Shown: positions 44,967 through 58,679 of the stretch, piece after piece
Layout of the letters: each line of letters begins with the position of its first letter
Numbering within the stretch: the stretch's first letter is position 1
Assembly: GCA_024349245.1 (NCBI GenBank)
Contig: JALDNG010000101.1
Span: 1-64,000 of the forward strand
Direction: 5' to 3'
Length of the DNA stretch: 64,000 nt
Source of the DNA: Neodontobutis hainanensis
Taxonomy: Eukaryota > Chordata > Actinopteri > Gobiiformes > Odontobutidae
The notes under the pieces: generated by a model
Database searches by the model: none
Told to the model about the DNA's origin: nothing
The model's input: only the letters and a program-made list of their open reading frames with translations
Translations under genes and position numbers: made by a program

Positions 44967-47900
44967 GCGCTGGAAATTAAAAGCCAATGAGATCATTTGT
45001 TGATTGCTGCTAGTAAGTTACGGGCTACACATTTAAGTGATAAGTAGCAATCTATTTTTCTCAGAGCTTAACTAAATGCATGTATCACATTCTCTTGATG
45101 AAAATGCTGTAGTCTCCTGGACTGAGCCTTGGCAAGTCCATGTCTCAATAAGGACTTTTATTGTTACATATTGAGTGCCTCAGATATTTTTTTTTTACCT
45201 ATGCTGCCTTCTATAATCATTGTTGGCTAGTCTATTGTTCTGCTTTCCAAAGTGGATATGTTTTCCTCTGGTACATATTTTTTTCTCAGAATCCCCAACT
45301 CAAAATACATTCCATCCGTCTTCCATTAGTCTTGTCTTGACAGAGTTTCATCCGCCTCCAGTTCAGCAGTCATGTTGCCAGCAGCATATTTCACAGTAAT
45401 GTTTAAGCAGTGGGTGTGAAGCCAAGAGAACTTAAAATCGCAGCCCTGAGGAGCACCCATTTCTAAGGGATTGACACAGAACTTTTTAAAATTCTACAAT
45501 GTAATCATAATGTGATTTCTGTGTGTTTAAACCATTTAAAAGGCCTCATTCCACACGTCCTATTGGTCAGTGATGGTCAAACACTCCTCTGGGTTCCCGA
45601 GGACTACATGAATGCACTAATTATACACTTTAAAAGAAAGAAAAACACCTGCACACGCTTGGAGACCATCATTCAAAACGTGGTTAATATTAATGAATAT
45701 GCTCTGTGTTTATGAACTTTATTTCTGACTAGGCGGGAACTGTCGACACCGTTGTCATGTTTTGAAAGAGAAGAAGAATCTTCGCCTCAAACACAACTCA
45801 CGGCTTGCTTTGTAGGTCAGGAACCACCACTGTGCATAGGAATATGTTCACAAAAACTCAAGGAGAAAAGTTTGTTTGGAGCTACGTGATAAGGCATTAA
45901 TATTGGTGGGGACATGTCCACACCAGTCCTTCATAAAGTTATGCCTATGCCTCAGGCACAGTTGATTTTGAAGTGAATAAAAACTCAGGCTCGGTACATG
46001 GCAACATACAGCTAGTAACTGTGAGTAAGTTGTGTATTTCCTGAAAAGCACCACATATACTGTATATCATTGTTATTAACCTTGTCCTTCCTTCAGGAAC
46101 CTGCTGTCTGCCCAACAGCAACTTACTCACTAAAATCACATTTTCCAAAATCGTTAGCCTGTTGACACCACATTTATTTAAACGCCACAAGGAAGCAATA
46201 AGTATGTAAAATCCAGAATGTAGCTCCAGACCTTAGTTTCCCACTCATTTTTTACACTCATTCCTCCTCACAGCCGCTGCATTCTCTCTCTGCAGTATGG
46301 TGTGGTTGAAACCTATTGCACAAACACAAACCAAGTAAGCCCTGAGGAGGCTTGTATTTCCAGTTTTCATTGTGTAGGACATCTGCTCCATAAACAACAT
46401 AAAAGTAAGAAGTGTGTTTGTATATGAGATATAAAAATTCTAGGTTAATTTACAAAGCTTTGATGCCATTATTTTAAAGAATAGATGCTTTGTAGCCGTG
46501 CAAACAGCTTGGTTTAAGAGTAACCCTTCGTCTTTTTGTCTTTGCTCCCATATAGTGGTCTGTGTTGTGTTTGAATAATGGCCGGGAGAAAGTGATGCCT
46601 TTTTGTGCGGGTTTATAATCTGGATAGAAGTAAATTAAACTGGTTACGAAACATGAGACAAAACATCAGATTTACAGTAAACCAACTCATATGTCTCTAT
46701 TGACATTAATACAGTTTACAGTTGGGCAGGCGCAGACAAAAGGAGAAGCGTTTCAGGCGAGTGTGTTAACCTCTTGTTAGTGTTTTATTGGAGCATTCAT
46801 ACATCTCACAGCTGAGAGAGAAGCAATACAAAAAAAAGTTAGAAGGAGCCATATAAAAGCTAAAAGGAATAAAACATATGCATTAAATTGAAACATTAGA
46901 CATTATTGCTGTTGGTTTTAGATCAATAATGATATGAGTGAGAGTGGCGTTGCCAGGAAGCTTTTCTGTGGTTTAACCCCAGAATGTTTTGAGCATATCC
47001 CCGGACCGACACTAAATGGTAACTAAACGTGAGCAGTGCTGATAGTGAGCAGAATATAGCCTGTGTTAGACTCAGATAAAGCCACCAGTCTCTTTCTGCA
47101 TGTTCACATGTCTTAAATGCACAAACTATACACACAAGTTACACATTTATGGCAACTCTAAGTTTCCTGTGATCCTGTCAAAATAAAAGCAGTGTCATCC
47201 CACAGCCATTTAAACCACTCTATTTTGGTGGGGGCAGAACAAAGATGATAAGACAAGCCATTATTGTCTCCAATTTCAGAAATTTGTCTCAGACAATCAT
47301 GGACCAGACAGGGGCGCAAAAAGGGGGCAGCACCTTGGGGGCACCAATGGATGGAAAAAATAATAATAATAATAATTACCATTTTTATTTATTTTTTAAT
47401 TTTTGTGGTATTTCTTAAATGTAGCTTAGCTGCTTTTGTGCGTTCCTAAATTATTTAAGTATTTACTCAATAGTAAGATTTTAGAGGACTAACAGGCTAC
47501 AGTAGGCCCCTCATTAGATTCCATAAATAGAATAAATAGCATATGTGACATATTGCACACATCCCGTAAAAAACAATTCACACCCAATAGTTCACATAAT
47601 CAATAATAATTTATCTTCCCAATTCAAAGAACAAATTGCACACAACCCATGGAATAAACATATGTTATTGGTGTTGCACACAGTCAAATCAAGGCCATAT
47701 CATATTAACAATTGACAGACCTGACTGTACATTACAGTTGAAACTAACTGGTATAATGGTCTAATTTATAATTAATCAGAAATAATTCTGGTATGTATTA
47801 CTGTATATGCTGTTGTGTTCCTGCAGAACAAAATGACAAAATGGTGGTTATTGATTCCTATTTTTATGTATGATATATTTAGACATTAATCAATAATCCT

Positions 47901-48300
47901 TAATTGTATTTAACACATATATTAACAGCACTAATTTATGATTTAGATGTAAAAACTAGGGCAATTCCCATTGTTCCATAATTTGACTTTTGAATTTATA
48001 GTGAAAATATGATGATGTCATCTAAAATGCACCAGAATACAGGGAATTACATCTATTCTATTAAAATGTTTAGGTTTTATATATATATATATATAATTAA
48101 TAAATAATACGCTTCCTGCTATGTTTTCTATTATCTTTCTTGTGCTGTATTCTGAAGCTGCTCACAACTTGGGTTTGTAAAAACAGTAACAAAAACATAC
48201 TGATAATTATTATTATTATGGTTATTTGTTTTATTAATTTCTGGATTTATTTAAGTGGTCATTTTTTTATTTATGGTTCTATATATATATCTACAACAAT
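44967..48300. other. 3.3 kb without recognisable gene
   Basis: No assignable frame. CAGGGGCGCAAAAAGGGGG at 47,309 resembles a hAT end without a partner. An AT-rich tract with a dinucleotide repeat lies at 48,080-48,105. Confidence 0.35.
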
Positions 48301-48444
48301 TCTAATAACAGCATCAAGATTCAAGAGTTTTATTTGTCACATACACAGTTACATACAGATTATATAACCGGCAGTGAAATGGAAACAGGTCCGCTCCATG
48401 GACAGTGCAAAACAATCACAAAAAACTTAAAATAATAATAAACC

Positions 48445-48515
48445 TGCATTAGCCAGGAATAGAACTTGGGCCTCCTGCGTGGCAGGCAAGAATTCTACCA
48501 CTGAACCACCAATGC
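48445..48515 (-). tRNA. tRNA-Gly(GCC)-like gene, probably pseudogene
   Basis: On the minus strand the 71-nt sequence starts GCATTGGTGGTTCAGTGG and folds into a complete cloverleaf. The acceptor stem has seven pairs with one G-U, the anticodon loop is CTGCCAC with anticodon GCC at 48,481-48,483, and the discriminator is A. Compared with the usual vertebrate tRNA-Gly(GCC), the anticodon stem carries a T-A pair in place of C-G. The T stem has one A-C mismatch and the T loop reads TTCTATT instead of TTCGATT, which weakens the internal B box. It lies at the broken edge of a Tc1 copy. Whether it is active is uncertain. Confidence 0.75.
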
Positions 48516-48519
48516 ACAG

Positions 48520-49451
48520 ATATTATTTTGACTTGGCATGGTCCAAATTTGCACTCATCAGCCTGTGTCCCATGCGCAGTGCAAATTTTCCTCCAGTATT
48601 TTCTGAACATGCTGCATTCATCTTTTCCTGTGCCTTTGTAGCGCACACATCCCCAAAACATCAGCTCCACCTCCATGTTTCACAGCAGGAATGGTGTACA
48701 TTTCATCATAGGCCTTGACTCCTCTCCAAATGTAAAGCTTATGGTTGTTGTTGATTCCAAATGACTTTGTTCCAGAAGTTTTGAGGCCGGTCTCTGTGCT
48801 GTTTGGCGTATTGTAACCAGGGTGCTTTGTGGCATTTGTGTAGTAAAATTTCTTGATCTTGCAGTCCTTTTTTTTTCAAGGGCCTCCAATAGTGCATCTT
48901 TAAACAGCCATACCACTTTTTTCAGAGAGTTGTGTATTTCAGCTGTTATTTATGGGTTTAATGCAATTTTTTGTTGGTCTAACTGACCTTGCTTTGGTTT
49001 TAACAGAATCCGTCATCTAACACTGCTGATTGCATTCTCAATTCCTTGGATATCTTTTTACATACCTTTCCTGTTTTATACAGTTCAATTACTTTTTCTG
49101 GAGAGCCTTTGACAATTCTTTTGCTTTCGACATGACTCTGTCAGGAGCCCAGAAACTCCATAACTTTTTATACACACACTGGTTACAAGCAAACAGATCA
49201 CAGGTGAGGATGGTTACCTTTAGTAGCCATTCAGGACAAAATCACCAGGGTAACTTTTGATCAGGGTCATTTGGGTAGTTTCTGTTGTCATTATGATTAA
49301 AAAAAAAGTACAAACACAATTGTGGTAATATATGGCTTCACCCAACCACTAACTATGAGTGAAAGAAAGGTTTTTGTGTTATAATTTATATTCTCTGAAA
49401 AATAGCCCAAAAAAAATCACAAATTCTTCCAGGGTATGAGCACAACTGTAG
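48520..49451 (-). mobile_element. Tc1-like transposon, degenerate
   Basis: On the minus strand 48,680-48,916 and the following frame hold VWLFKDALLEALEK, ESTTTISF near the lost WxDE block, then ELMFWGCVRYKGTG (48,640), the central motif of Tc1 transposases. The end GAGCACAACTGTA at 49,438-49,450 is a Tc1 terminal repeat, and the flank CCAACCACTAACTATGAG is shared with 38,280. The catalytic Asp region is deleted and the other end is missing. Confidence 0.75.
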
Positions 49452-50404
49452 TACTTGTTAAAGTATGCTACAAAAAAAATGTAATAAATAATTAACTGAA
49501 AATAAGGGTTTTATGTTCTGTTTACTATGATGAGAGCTTGTTGGACAAAACGATCGGTTGCAACCAAATTAAACAAAAATTCTGAATTCAAAAGCTTTAC
49601 AAAACCATTCCAGTCCAGGAAACACATTAATAACATTTACTTCAAAGAATCAAAGTCTAAAAATTAGGAAAACAACATCTTTTTTTTGAGTTTCTCATCA
49701 CATATACTGTACAGTATTATTTAAAATCAATAAAAGCACTGGTGTGGTTTTCTGTCTTTCTCTGCTTTGTGTTGGAGGAACAGATGGGTTGTAGCCCCTG
49801 GTCTCATGTACTGCACCTCCTGCATCTCAGCAGGGTTGACCTTGTCAAATCAACAGGCATTTACTACTGTTTCCTGCTGGGTAATACCGGTACGCTGTTG
49901 AAAATTTAATATTTGCAATATGACCAAATAGCAGAATACCTGTAATACTTTATTTTACATACAGTATATTTTTAAAGAAACAATGCAAAAGGGACTCTCA
50001 TACAGTTTGTCATTTTAATAGAGGAACACATTTCTTAAACTAAGCAGTAATTTTGATAGATATGCCAATTAGAAAATTGTTGTTCTTGCCCAGGTTTCAA
50101 AATTGCTAGAAGGATTTTAGAATGCATAGAAAAATAGTGATTTACTAACATGCTGCAGGACTGTTTAGTTTCATAAATAACAATAATATATATATAACAA
50201 TAATATAAATAACAATAAAAAAACATGTTTAAAACTAATAGGACCATATTTACTAAGCTGCTCAGATTTAGTTTAAGTTGAGTTTAGGGATTTATTGTTC
50301 CTATTTAAAGTAGGAACATGCAAATATAGGCTTAATTTGTGTTTGTATGTGATCCTTAGTAAATCTGGCCAATAATCCATTTTCCAGGGGCATTTTCTAA
50401 CACT
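49452..50404. other. No recognisable gene
   Basis: No assignable frame or repeat. Confidence 0.4.
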
Positions 50405-50703
50405 TAGTCCTGGCTGGAGCCTGTCCCAGCAGCTTTGGGCCTGACAGTGGCCAGTTAGTCGCAAGGCTAACATTTAGAGACATCCAGTGACAGACAACCG
50501 TTCTCTCTCACATTCATTCACTAGGGACACTTTAGAGTTGCCAATTAACCAATACATGCAGGTGTTTGGACGGTGAGAACCCACAGTAACACGTGGAGGA
50601 CATGCAGACTCTTCACAGAAAGACCGGAGTCAGCCAAGTATGCTTGAGTCGGCCGGAATTTGAACTCACAACCTTCTTGCTGTGAGGCAGGAGTGCTAAC
50701 CAA
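50405..50703 (-). repeat. SINE-like repeat, shortened copy
   Basis: It has the same order as at 17.6-18.0 kb on the minus strand (inverse of GGCTGGAGCCTGTCCCAGC, CAATTAACCAATACATGC, AACCTTCTTGCTGTGAGGC) with internal deletions and the first bases of the head lost. Confidence 0.75.
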
Positions 50704-51493
50704 CAACACATACCAAAACTTGCCGTGAAGTTTGCAAATTTTTATTAAATATAAAGCTAGTATGTGTGCATTTAAATATAGTAATGGTTATAAAATATTA
50801 AAATATATTTATATTATTAATATATCATTTAATATTTTTACAAAAAATATAACAGTCTATGTTGAATTTTTTTTTTAGCACAGTGACTTTAAAATTTCTT
50901 TCAACATGTATGTATGTAATGCCAGTTTTTTTTTTATTTTTTATTTTAACCATAAGCTCAAACAAAAATATTTAACAGTGTACCAGATACAGCGGTAAAT
51001 ATGAGTGAATGCATGGAACAGAGAAAACCCAATGGAAAGTGTGAGGAGAACACAACCTGCAGAAGATACGTATCAGAGCCTAATGAGCTTCATTGTAGCA
51101 GTGTATTGTTCTCTGCAGGCAGCAGCAGGAACCACTCTGTGACTGGACGACTTTATGGGGAATCCCCCAAGGAGAAAAGCAAATCAGATCACAGTGGATG
51201 ACAATATCTGGTGGCATGGAAGCGGCACAGAGATAAAATGCATGACGATGTGAAGTCACCAAAGCATCAGCGGCAAATCACATCATCACCGCTGGATGCA
51301 TTATCTCTGCTGGTCACACGTCACTTTGTAGCCGCGGGAGCCATGAATGTGTGAAAGAGGGAGAAAAGGCTCAAATACTCGCAACAAAAGTATTTTTGGA
51401 AGTGAAAATTTAAACTCAGTCTGTCAAATCTGCAGAAATATGGAGCCTAACTAACATTCAGGTACAGTATAAGTGCTAAGAGTACATTGAGTA
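50704..51493. other. No recognisable gene
   Basis: The 66-codon frame at 51,001-51,201 is unassigned. Confidence 0.35.
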
Positions 51494-51501
51494 AAATCTA
51501 G

Positions 51502-52151
51502 CAGTGTTGTATTCGAGTCACCAGTGTTTGAGTCCAAGTCAATAAAATCATCTTTACTTAAAGTCCGAGTTAAGTCATCTTTAGCTGAACTGCAAGTCCA
51601 AGTCCGAGTCACTAAAGAAAGGCCCAGGTAAAGTCCAAGTCACCAAAGTGAGTTAGAAATCTGAAAAGTGTGGAAGCCAAAGTGACACATTGATAGGGAT
51701 TTTAGTTTTGTATAAGCCTATTATTATAAGACATTTAAGGGAGTTTTGATTTGTGGCAGATCAATTAAGGCTGTAGCCTATATAGATCTATGTTTTTATA
51801 TTTATTTAGGCTCAACTTCTGGATTACATTTAGAGGGAGTTATATAAGAGAAGATTGCCCTGCTATGATCACAGGCAACAGGCAGAGGTTGTGTGGTGTT
51901 GTCGCTAAGCGTGACTTGTGAGTCCATTTTGCTTAGGTCTGGGTCAAAGTCCATTTTGTCAGCTCTCAAGTCCGAGAAAAGTACAAGCCCTCTGTCTGAG
52001 AATAAATGAGTACAAGTTCGAGTAATAAAGCCATAAAGAATCAAGTCTGAGTCCAAGTTGAGTCACTGAGGCATACCTTCGAGTCAAGTCACAAAAATGA
52101 GCCTGATGACTCACCTTGAGTCGGAGGCAGGACTCAAGTACTCCATCTCTG
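51502..52151. mobile_element. hAT-type non-autonomous element with GAGTC arrays, perfect 8-bp duplication
   Basis: AAATCTAG stands on both sides (51,494-51,501 and 52,152-52,159). The element begins CAGTGTTGTATTCGAGT and ends with the inverse of CAGAGATGGAGTACTTGAGT. Both arms are made of degenerate GAGTC and CAAGTC units (51,520-51,660 and 51,965-52,140), with a unique core between. Eight-bp duplication plus CAG ends fit hAT. It has no transposase. Confidence 0.85.
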
Positions 52152-52736
52152 AAATCTAGTAGTATGCAGGTAAAACTTATTGGTCAACGTTATGTGCATT
52201 TACTGACACAGAGCTTCACACAACCGAGTGAAAAGAGCCATTAGTTCCATTACTTTAACATATTTTCATTACCACAAGGCTGCTGTGAAACTGAAGGCTG
52301 CTGTGAAATTCTGCTAGATATAGAATATAGATGCTTTGAGATTGAAGGCCATGTCTATAGACCATGTGATAATGAAACACAAAAGCAGTGACAATTTCTA
52401 TCAGCAATTACATAATTGCACTGTGCAATATTTTTCTAGTATTTAGCCAGACCAAATCTGTAAAACTGTGGGAAAACGTGTGGGTGAACGTTACAGTACT
52501 TTACCCTCTACAACTGCCCATAGAGGATAAAGTGAGCACTGCCGGAGAAGAAACCCACACTCATTTTTTGGACATAAATTCTTTTTAGGGGTGAACAGTC
52601 AAGACCGTATCCAGATATGACCGCATATTAAGTTTATTTTAGAACCATAATCTTTACATTTACAAATAAGTCAGCATTTTCTCTTTTCTTTGTCTTGGCA
52701 TTAGTAATTTGTTTGTGTTTGTTTAGACCTTCCTGC
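52152..52736. other. No recognisable gene
   Basis: No assignable frame. Confidence 0.4.
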
Positions 52737-53755
52737 TTCCTTTAGGCCAGTTAATACACAGTTGTGGCATATCATACCATAATCATATGACACTCAAATT
52801 TACATTTCACTCACAGCAGCTGAAAATGGACCAATTCATTCACTGTGTCACTGCATCGAACAGATTGATGTGTGGATGCAAAATAATTTTCTCCAACTGA
52901 ACAGAAACAAGACTGAACTAATCATCTTTGGAAACAGAAACAAAGAGAAAATGTCAGCAGTCACCTCGTCTCTTTCTCTAAAATCTAAAAACCAGGTTAG
53001 AAATCTAGGGGTCATCACGGACTCAGACTTAAATTTCCAGAGTCACATTAAGTCAATTACATCATCTGCATTTTATCACCTTAAAATCATTTCCAGAGTC
53101 AAAGGAATAATGTCTCAACCAGACTTAGAGAAACTTATTCATGCTTTTATCTCCAGCAGGTTAGATTACTGTAACGGCCTGCTCACTGGTCTCTCAAAAC
53201 GAGGGTAAAGACAGCTGCAGCTTATTCAGAACGCTGCTGCTCGGGTTCTAACTAACACCAGGAAGTACAACCACATCAGTCCAGTTTTAAAATCTCTGCA
53301 CTGGCTTCCTGTAGCTCAGAGAATAGACTTTACAACAGCACTGCTGGTTTACAAGTCTCTAAATGGTTTAGCACCAGATTATATTTCTAAAATGCTAGTA
53401 GCTTATGAGCCTCCTCGGACTCTGAAAACATCTGGGACAGGCTTCTGCCCGTGCCCAGAGTTAGAACTAAATAGGGTGAAGCAGCGTTTAAGTTTAATGC
53501 AGCAAAAACCTGGAACAACCTCAACTTTAACAGTGTTCAAGGGGAGGTTAAAAACCTTCTTTTTTTGTTCCGCCTACGCCACAACTTAAAATGCTTTTTT
53601 ATCTGCACTCTTCTTCTTTTATAATGCTTTTAATCTTTCTTATGTTTCCAAATATAAATCTTGTAAATTGTCTTTTATTTCTGTAAAGCACTTTGAGTTA
53701 CCCAGTGTATGAATTGTGCTATATAAATAAAATTGCCTTGCCTTGCCTTGCCTAG
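52737..53755 (+). pseudogene. L2-like LINE, second copy, 5'-truncated
   Basis: It starts at TGCTTCCTTTAGGCCAG, equivalent to 8,954 of the first copy, and follows it closely to the (TTGCC)n tail at 53,755. The frame 52,870-53,208 covers NKTELIIFGNRNKE, NLGVITDSDLNFQSHIK and HAFISSRLDYCNGLLTG; a stop near 53,206 and a frameshift follow. Its last part (53,392-53,589) has lost a piece before STLTVFKGRLKTFFF. Like the first copy, SYDTQIYISL replaces the expected YADD box (52,789). Confidence 0.85.
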
Positions 53756-53764
53756 ACCTATTTG

Positions 53765-54275
53765 TTATACTGTATACTGAACAAGAATTTAAACGCAACA
53801 CTTTTGATTTTGCCTCCATTTTTTATGAGCTGAACTCAAAGGTCTAAGACCTTTTCTATGTACATAAAAGCCCTATTTCTCCAAAATGTTCACAAATCTG
53901 TCCAAATCTGTGATATTGAGCACTTTTCCTTTGCCGAGATAATCCATCCACCTCACAGGTGAGACATATCAAGAATCTGATTAGAGAGCATGATTATTCC
54001 ACAGGTGTGTCTTAGGCTGGCCCCAATATAAGGCCACACTAAAATGTGCAGTTTTATCACAGAGCACAAAGCCACAGATGTGTCAAGTTTTGAGGGAGCG
54101 TGCAGTAGGCATGCTGACTGCAGTAATGTCCACCAGAACTGTCTGTGAATTTAATGTTTATCTCTCTACCATAGGCCGTCTCCAAAGGCGTTACAGAAAA
54201 TTTGGCCGCACATCTAACCGGCCTCACAACCACAGACCAAGTGTAACCACACCAGCCCAGGACCAAATTAAAATT
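53765..54275 (+). mobile_element. Tc1-like transposon, 5' part
   Basis: The terminal block ATACTGAACAAGAATTTAAA and ACGCAACACTTTTGATTTTG is followed by CATCCACCTCACAGGTGAGA and GATTAGAGAGCATGATTATT. From 54,078 a broken transposase start reads VLRERAVGMLTAVMSTRTV, RLQRRYRKFGRTSNRPHNH and VTTPAQDQ (helix-turn-helix part). It stops at about 54,275. The family also occurs at 25.3 kb, where later parts of the protein are kept. Confidence 0.75.
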
Positions 54276-55854
54276 TAGCCTATTTGACGTGTATTCAGGT
54301 GATGCCATACATCAAATGGTAACTGAGATTACAACAGTGTTAAACAAAATGAAGGAGTGACTCAGCAGAAATAACAAAAACAAAAAGGATGCCATTTAAA
54401 AAAACATAGAAAAGATAAATATAGATTATTACAGATAATTTTGATAAAGTATAAAAACAATTTGGGTTTAAAGTCAACCATGGCACGGACATGTGCATAT
54501 TTGCTTTAAAAGAATTAGTAAGAAGCTATAAAAGTAAAAATTTGACTGTGTTTATGTGTTTTTTAGATGCCTCTTAGGCTTCCGACCATGTGAAACATTT
54601 TAAACTATTCCAGAAATTGTGCCCAGCAGGGCTACAGTAAGTGCTCACAGGCTGTAGAAAGGTGAGATGTGGAATTGCAGTCTAAAATGCAACCACCCCA
54701 AGGTTACATAATCTACACTTAAAGGTTTCACGTGTTTTATATAACTTTTGACTTAAAAGTATTTTAAACTAAAAATGTCTATTAACTAAAATCTATTATA
54801 TTTAATAATCCAGATATTAGGCTTTTTATTTTTCTTCAATCTTGCTTAAGGACAAGGACATTTACAAATTGAAATCATCATTAGACCTATCTCCATTTTT
54901 CATTTTTCCATTCCTTCCTTTAAACTATTACTATTTGTGTGTGTTTTGTGTCACTTTGAGCAGCTATTATACTGTAGAGAAAAGCTGATGTGGGCGAACC
55001 ATTTTTTTAAATTAAGAAACAGATAATGTTAGAGCTGAAGGCAAAGAGATGTTTACAATACTGAAAACAGACAAATCAAAAGTCTCTAATACCACACTGA
55101 AACATAAAGGTCACAGCAGTTTACCCTTCTTCAACCCCCAGAGCATTTGTTTCACAACTGTGTTTTGTGGATAACCATGGCTGTGTTAATGCAAAAGACA
55201 TACTTTTTTCAACTGGTGTGTATTTTGGGATAAATAAATGAAAATTCAAGATAGAAAAAAAATAAAAAATAGTAACACCTGTCATCCTTAGGCAATTTTG
55301 TGCCAATGACTCCCTTTACTTTTTTTTTTTTTACACTGCCATAGCTGAATAAGTTTATTATATTTTTTGAGGATTCATGATAGCGAGGGACTGGATTTTT
55401 ATGATTGGTTTATATTGTTTTCCACTAGATTGCGCCATTTTCCCATATGAGAGCTGGAGTTCAAAATGGGCCAATGGCTTCATTGATATAAATTGTATAT
55501 GGGGTATATATTAATATGCCTGTAGGCCCAATTCCATAAATATTAAGAACTAAAATAAATTAGGTGTATTTTAGGGATGTCACAAAGTGGTGTGCATGCG
55601 TATGTTGAGAAATTAGTGTGTGTGTGCATCCAAAATGCTGTCCTTACCGAGAAATCCAATTTACTGTTTCGAACAAGTTTAATCGATAATGTGCACAAAG
55701 TTCAAAGCTTCTGCACCCATCAAAGCCTCATCATACATCCGCAAAACTTCACAGACTTAAATGTCATCTAAAACATAACCCTGTCAGTATGGCTTTGTTA
55801 TCCCAGGTGTAGGACATTATGTGTCACTCAGATCGGAGTTCAGTTTGTCCTAAC
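54276..55854. other. No recognisable gene
   Basis: About 1.6 kb without an assignable frame or repeat. Confidence 0.4.
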
Positions 55855-58679
55855 CAGGGCCGTTTGAAGGAATTTGGGGGCCCCAAGCAAAATGGACATG
55901 GAAACCCCCCCTCCCCTCAACCCCCCGCACACACGCAAAGCCTACAGGAATCACAGCATAGCCATACAGTTTAAGTTCACCCACACTTTATATAAATAAA
56001 AAAGGTTCACAGTGCAAATACTGCTGTTGCATATACTCTACATAAATAAAAAATGTTTACAATGCAAACCCTGCTTGAAAAAATATTTGAAATTTAAGCA
56101 TTTTCAAACATTGAACATTTGCAAAAAACACCACTGTACCATAAAATCAAATATACATTAAAAAGTGCACAATAACTAAATACAACATACTTACACAGAC
56201 ACACACACTCACATTAACATTTTTCAGTTCTCACAAACGTGCAAATTATCTAAAACTGTTTGCGAGCCTTGTTTTCTGCAAAGGCAATCACAATGTCCTC
56301 CATGTCCAAAGACTGGCGAACATCACGCTTAATTGACATAACTGCCAATCCTGTGAGCCTTTCTTGGCCCATGGTGGACCTCATGTAATTTTTTATCAGC
56401 CTCAAAGCTGAAAAGCTCCTCTCACCAGAGGCCACTGACACAGGGATAGTCAGGAGTAGATGCAAAGCAATGCTTAAATTACTGTACAAATCCAGTAGCT
56501 TCTCACTGTATATGTAATTAAGCATGTCAAAGGGGGAAGTGGCTACATGGTCTGGAAAAGTGTAGAGAGATGAATTGATCTCAAGTGTCAAGTCATCAGC
56601 ATTAATGTCATGGAGGGTTTGTTCCAATTTTTTGCATCGTTCATGAATTGTCTGCTTCATCTTGTCCTTTGATAACAGAAAGTCATAAAGGTCATAAACA
56701 CCCTTTTCTTGAAATCCTGTCACTTAGGCTTCTGAGGGCAGTGTCAACCATGGGCAGAAAGAAGTCTCTTCTGAAAGTCTCGTCTGGAGTAGACTGAGTT
56801 TCCTCTGTACCTTCATATAGAGACTGTCTTTTCTTTTTACACTGCCTTTTCTCAGGAAGGGTCATTTCCATATCCAGATTTTCTGCAATGTCTTTTGCAT
56901 CAGTTTATCAGGAAGCAATTACATTTTCCCTGAAGTCTTCAAGGTAGTATTTTACTACTCCTGTTTCTGATCTAAGTGTTTCCATGGGAACATTTGGACT
57001 TTGTAGCAGCTTGCTGACATGATTGATCTGGTACAAAACATTGTACCAGGTCATTGCGCACAGCAGAAAAGACCAGGTCTTCAACTCACCATGTAAGCTT
57101 TTAGCAGTGGACATGGTCTCTGAGTCCCCCTTCTCTATAGCAAACGTCTGGATTGCAGACAATGCATCCAGGATCTCTGGTAACTGGTATCACACCACCT
57201 TCACACAGTCAATCCGAGCTTCCCATCTTGTAGTTGACAAAGGTTTTAAAGTGAACTGCTTTACATGTTCCTTTAGAACTGCCCAGCGTTGCACAGAGGA
57301 ACTGAATAAGTTATAGAGTCTTTGCAACACACCAAAGAAGGAGATGGACAGCACTGAGGACTTGGCAGCATCTGACACAACCAGGTTAAGTGTATGACTG
57401 CTGCATGGAATGTAAAATGCTTGGCTGTTCAATTGCAAAATTCTTGCCTGAACACCCTGTTTATGGCCCATCATATTTCTGCCATTGTCATAAGACTGAC
57501 CACGACAGTCAGAAAGATTCAGGCTGTGTTTCTGCAGGTGGTCAAGCAGGACTTCAGTCAGGCCCTTACCAGCTGTGTCTTCAACATCTAAAAATCCAAA
57601 GAAATGTTCTGCAATGGACACAGATGGTTCGCAATTGACTATTCTCAGAACAATGGAAAGCTGTTCCTTATGATTGACATCAGGAGTGCAATCCATAATA
57701 ACAGAGTAACACTTTGCTCTGTGTACTCTTCTCACAATCTCTTCCAGTACCTTGTTTCCAATTAGTGCAATTATTTCATTTTGAATAGTTCCACTCAAGT
57801 AATGCACTCTTCTTGTCTCTTGGTTTTGTATCCTTCTAATGTGTTCAGTCATAACTGAATCGAACTATGCCATCAGTTCAACTTGTGCCAGAAAATTCCC
57901 ATTGTGTGGGACACAGCTCACTTGTGGTCCCTCTTAAAGCCTGGTTGCGTTCCGCTAAGTGACAAACTATGGCAATCACTCTCCTTATGACACCTTTCCA
58001 ATGCTCAATCTCGATCCGCATCAAGCCTTGTCTTTGATCTATGCTTGTATTGGTTTGCAGTCTCCTCTGCAGCTCATGCTAGTTTGTCATATTGTCACAA
58101 TGTGCCTTTGAATATTCGTGTTCTTTTAAATGATGACCTAGGTTTCTCCATGTACGGAAGCCACAGTTGCTTAAAGCATTGTCACACTTCCCAAAAACAG
58201 TGCAGGCAAAACAGAACACAGAGTCTGTGCTCATGGAATATAACATCCATGATCGAAGAATTTTTTTCACCATTTTTCATGCTTCTCATGTAATTGTCAT
58301 TTGTGAGTCTTTGAGGTGGATTCTCAGAATTTTGAGGGAAAACAGTGACTTGTACTGGTCCTTTTTTAACAATTTGACAGCGCACACTATCAGTCAGGAC
58401 TGCTGGCCACTGCGCAGGGTCATCTGCTATAATGACAGTGCTTGTGGTAACTTGAGCTGAAGAGCAAACCTCAGTGTTGGGAAGTGGTGCAGACTCAATT
58501 TATGTTCTGGATGCAGTGTCTTCCACTGTGAGACATGGTATTGACGGTGTAGCTGGGGAAAAATAAGGTTTTTATTAATATAATCCATATGTTCAGGTAC
58601 AGAATGCATCAGTGAGTGTCTGACACCTAGAAATTTGACAAGCACTACTGTATATTAACAATTCTGAACTGTCCATGGG

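Noticed and set aside
48080..48105. AT dinucleotide repeat as a regulatory site
   Set aside because: Simple repeat only; nothing links it to a gene.
51520..52140. GAGTC/CAAGTC units as a CRISPR-like array
   Set aside because: Units are 5-6 bp, degenerate and without spacers of fixed length; the block is a transposon with an 8-bp target duplication.
57023..58460. Plus-strand frames of 65-97 codons
   Set aside because: They lie opposite the hAT transposase and have no features of their own.
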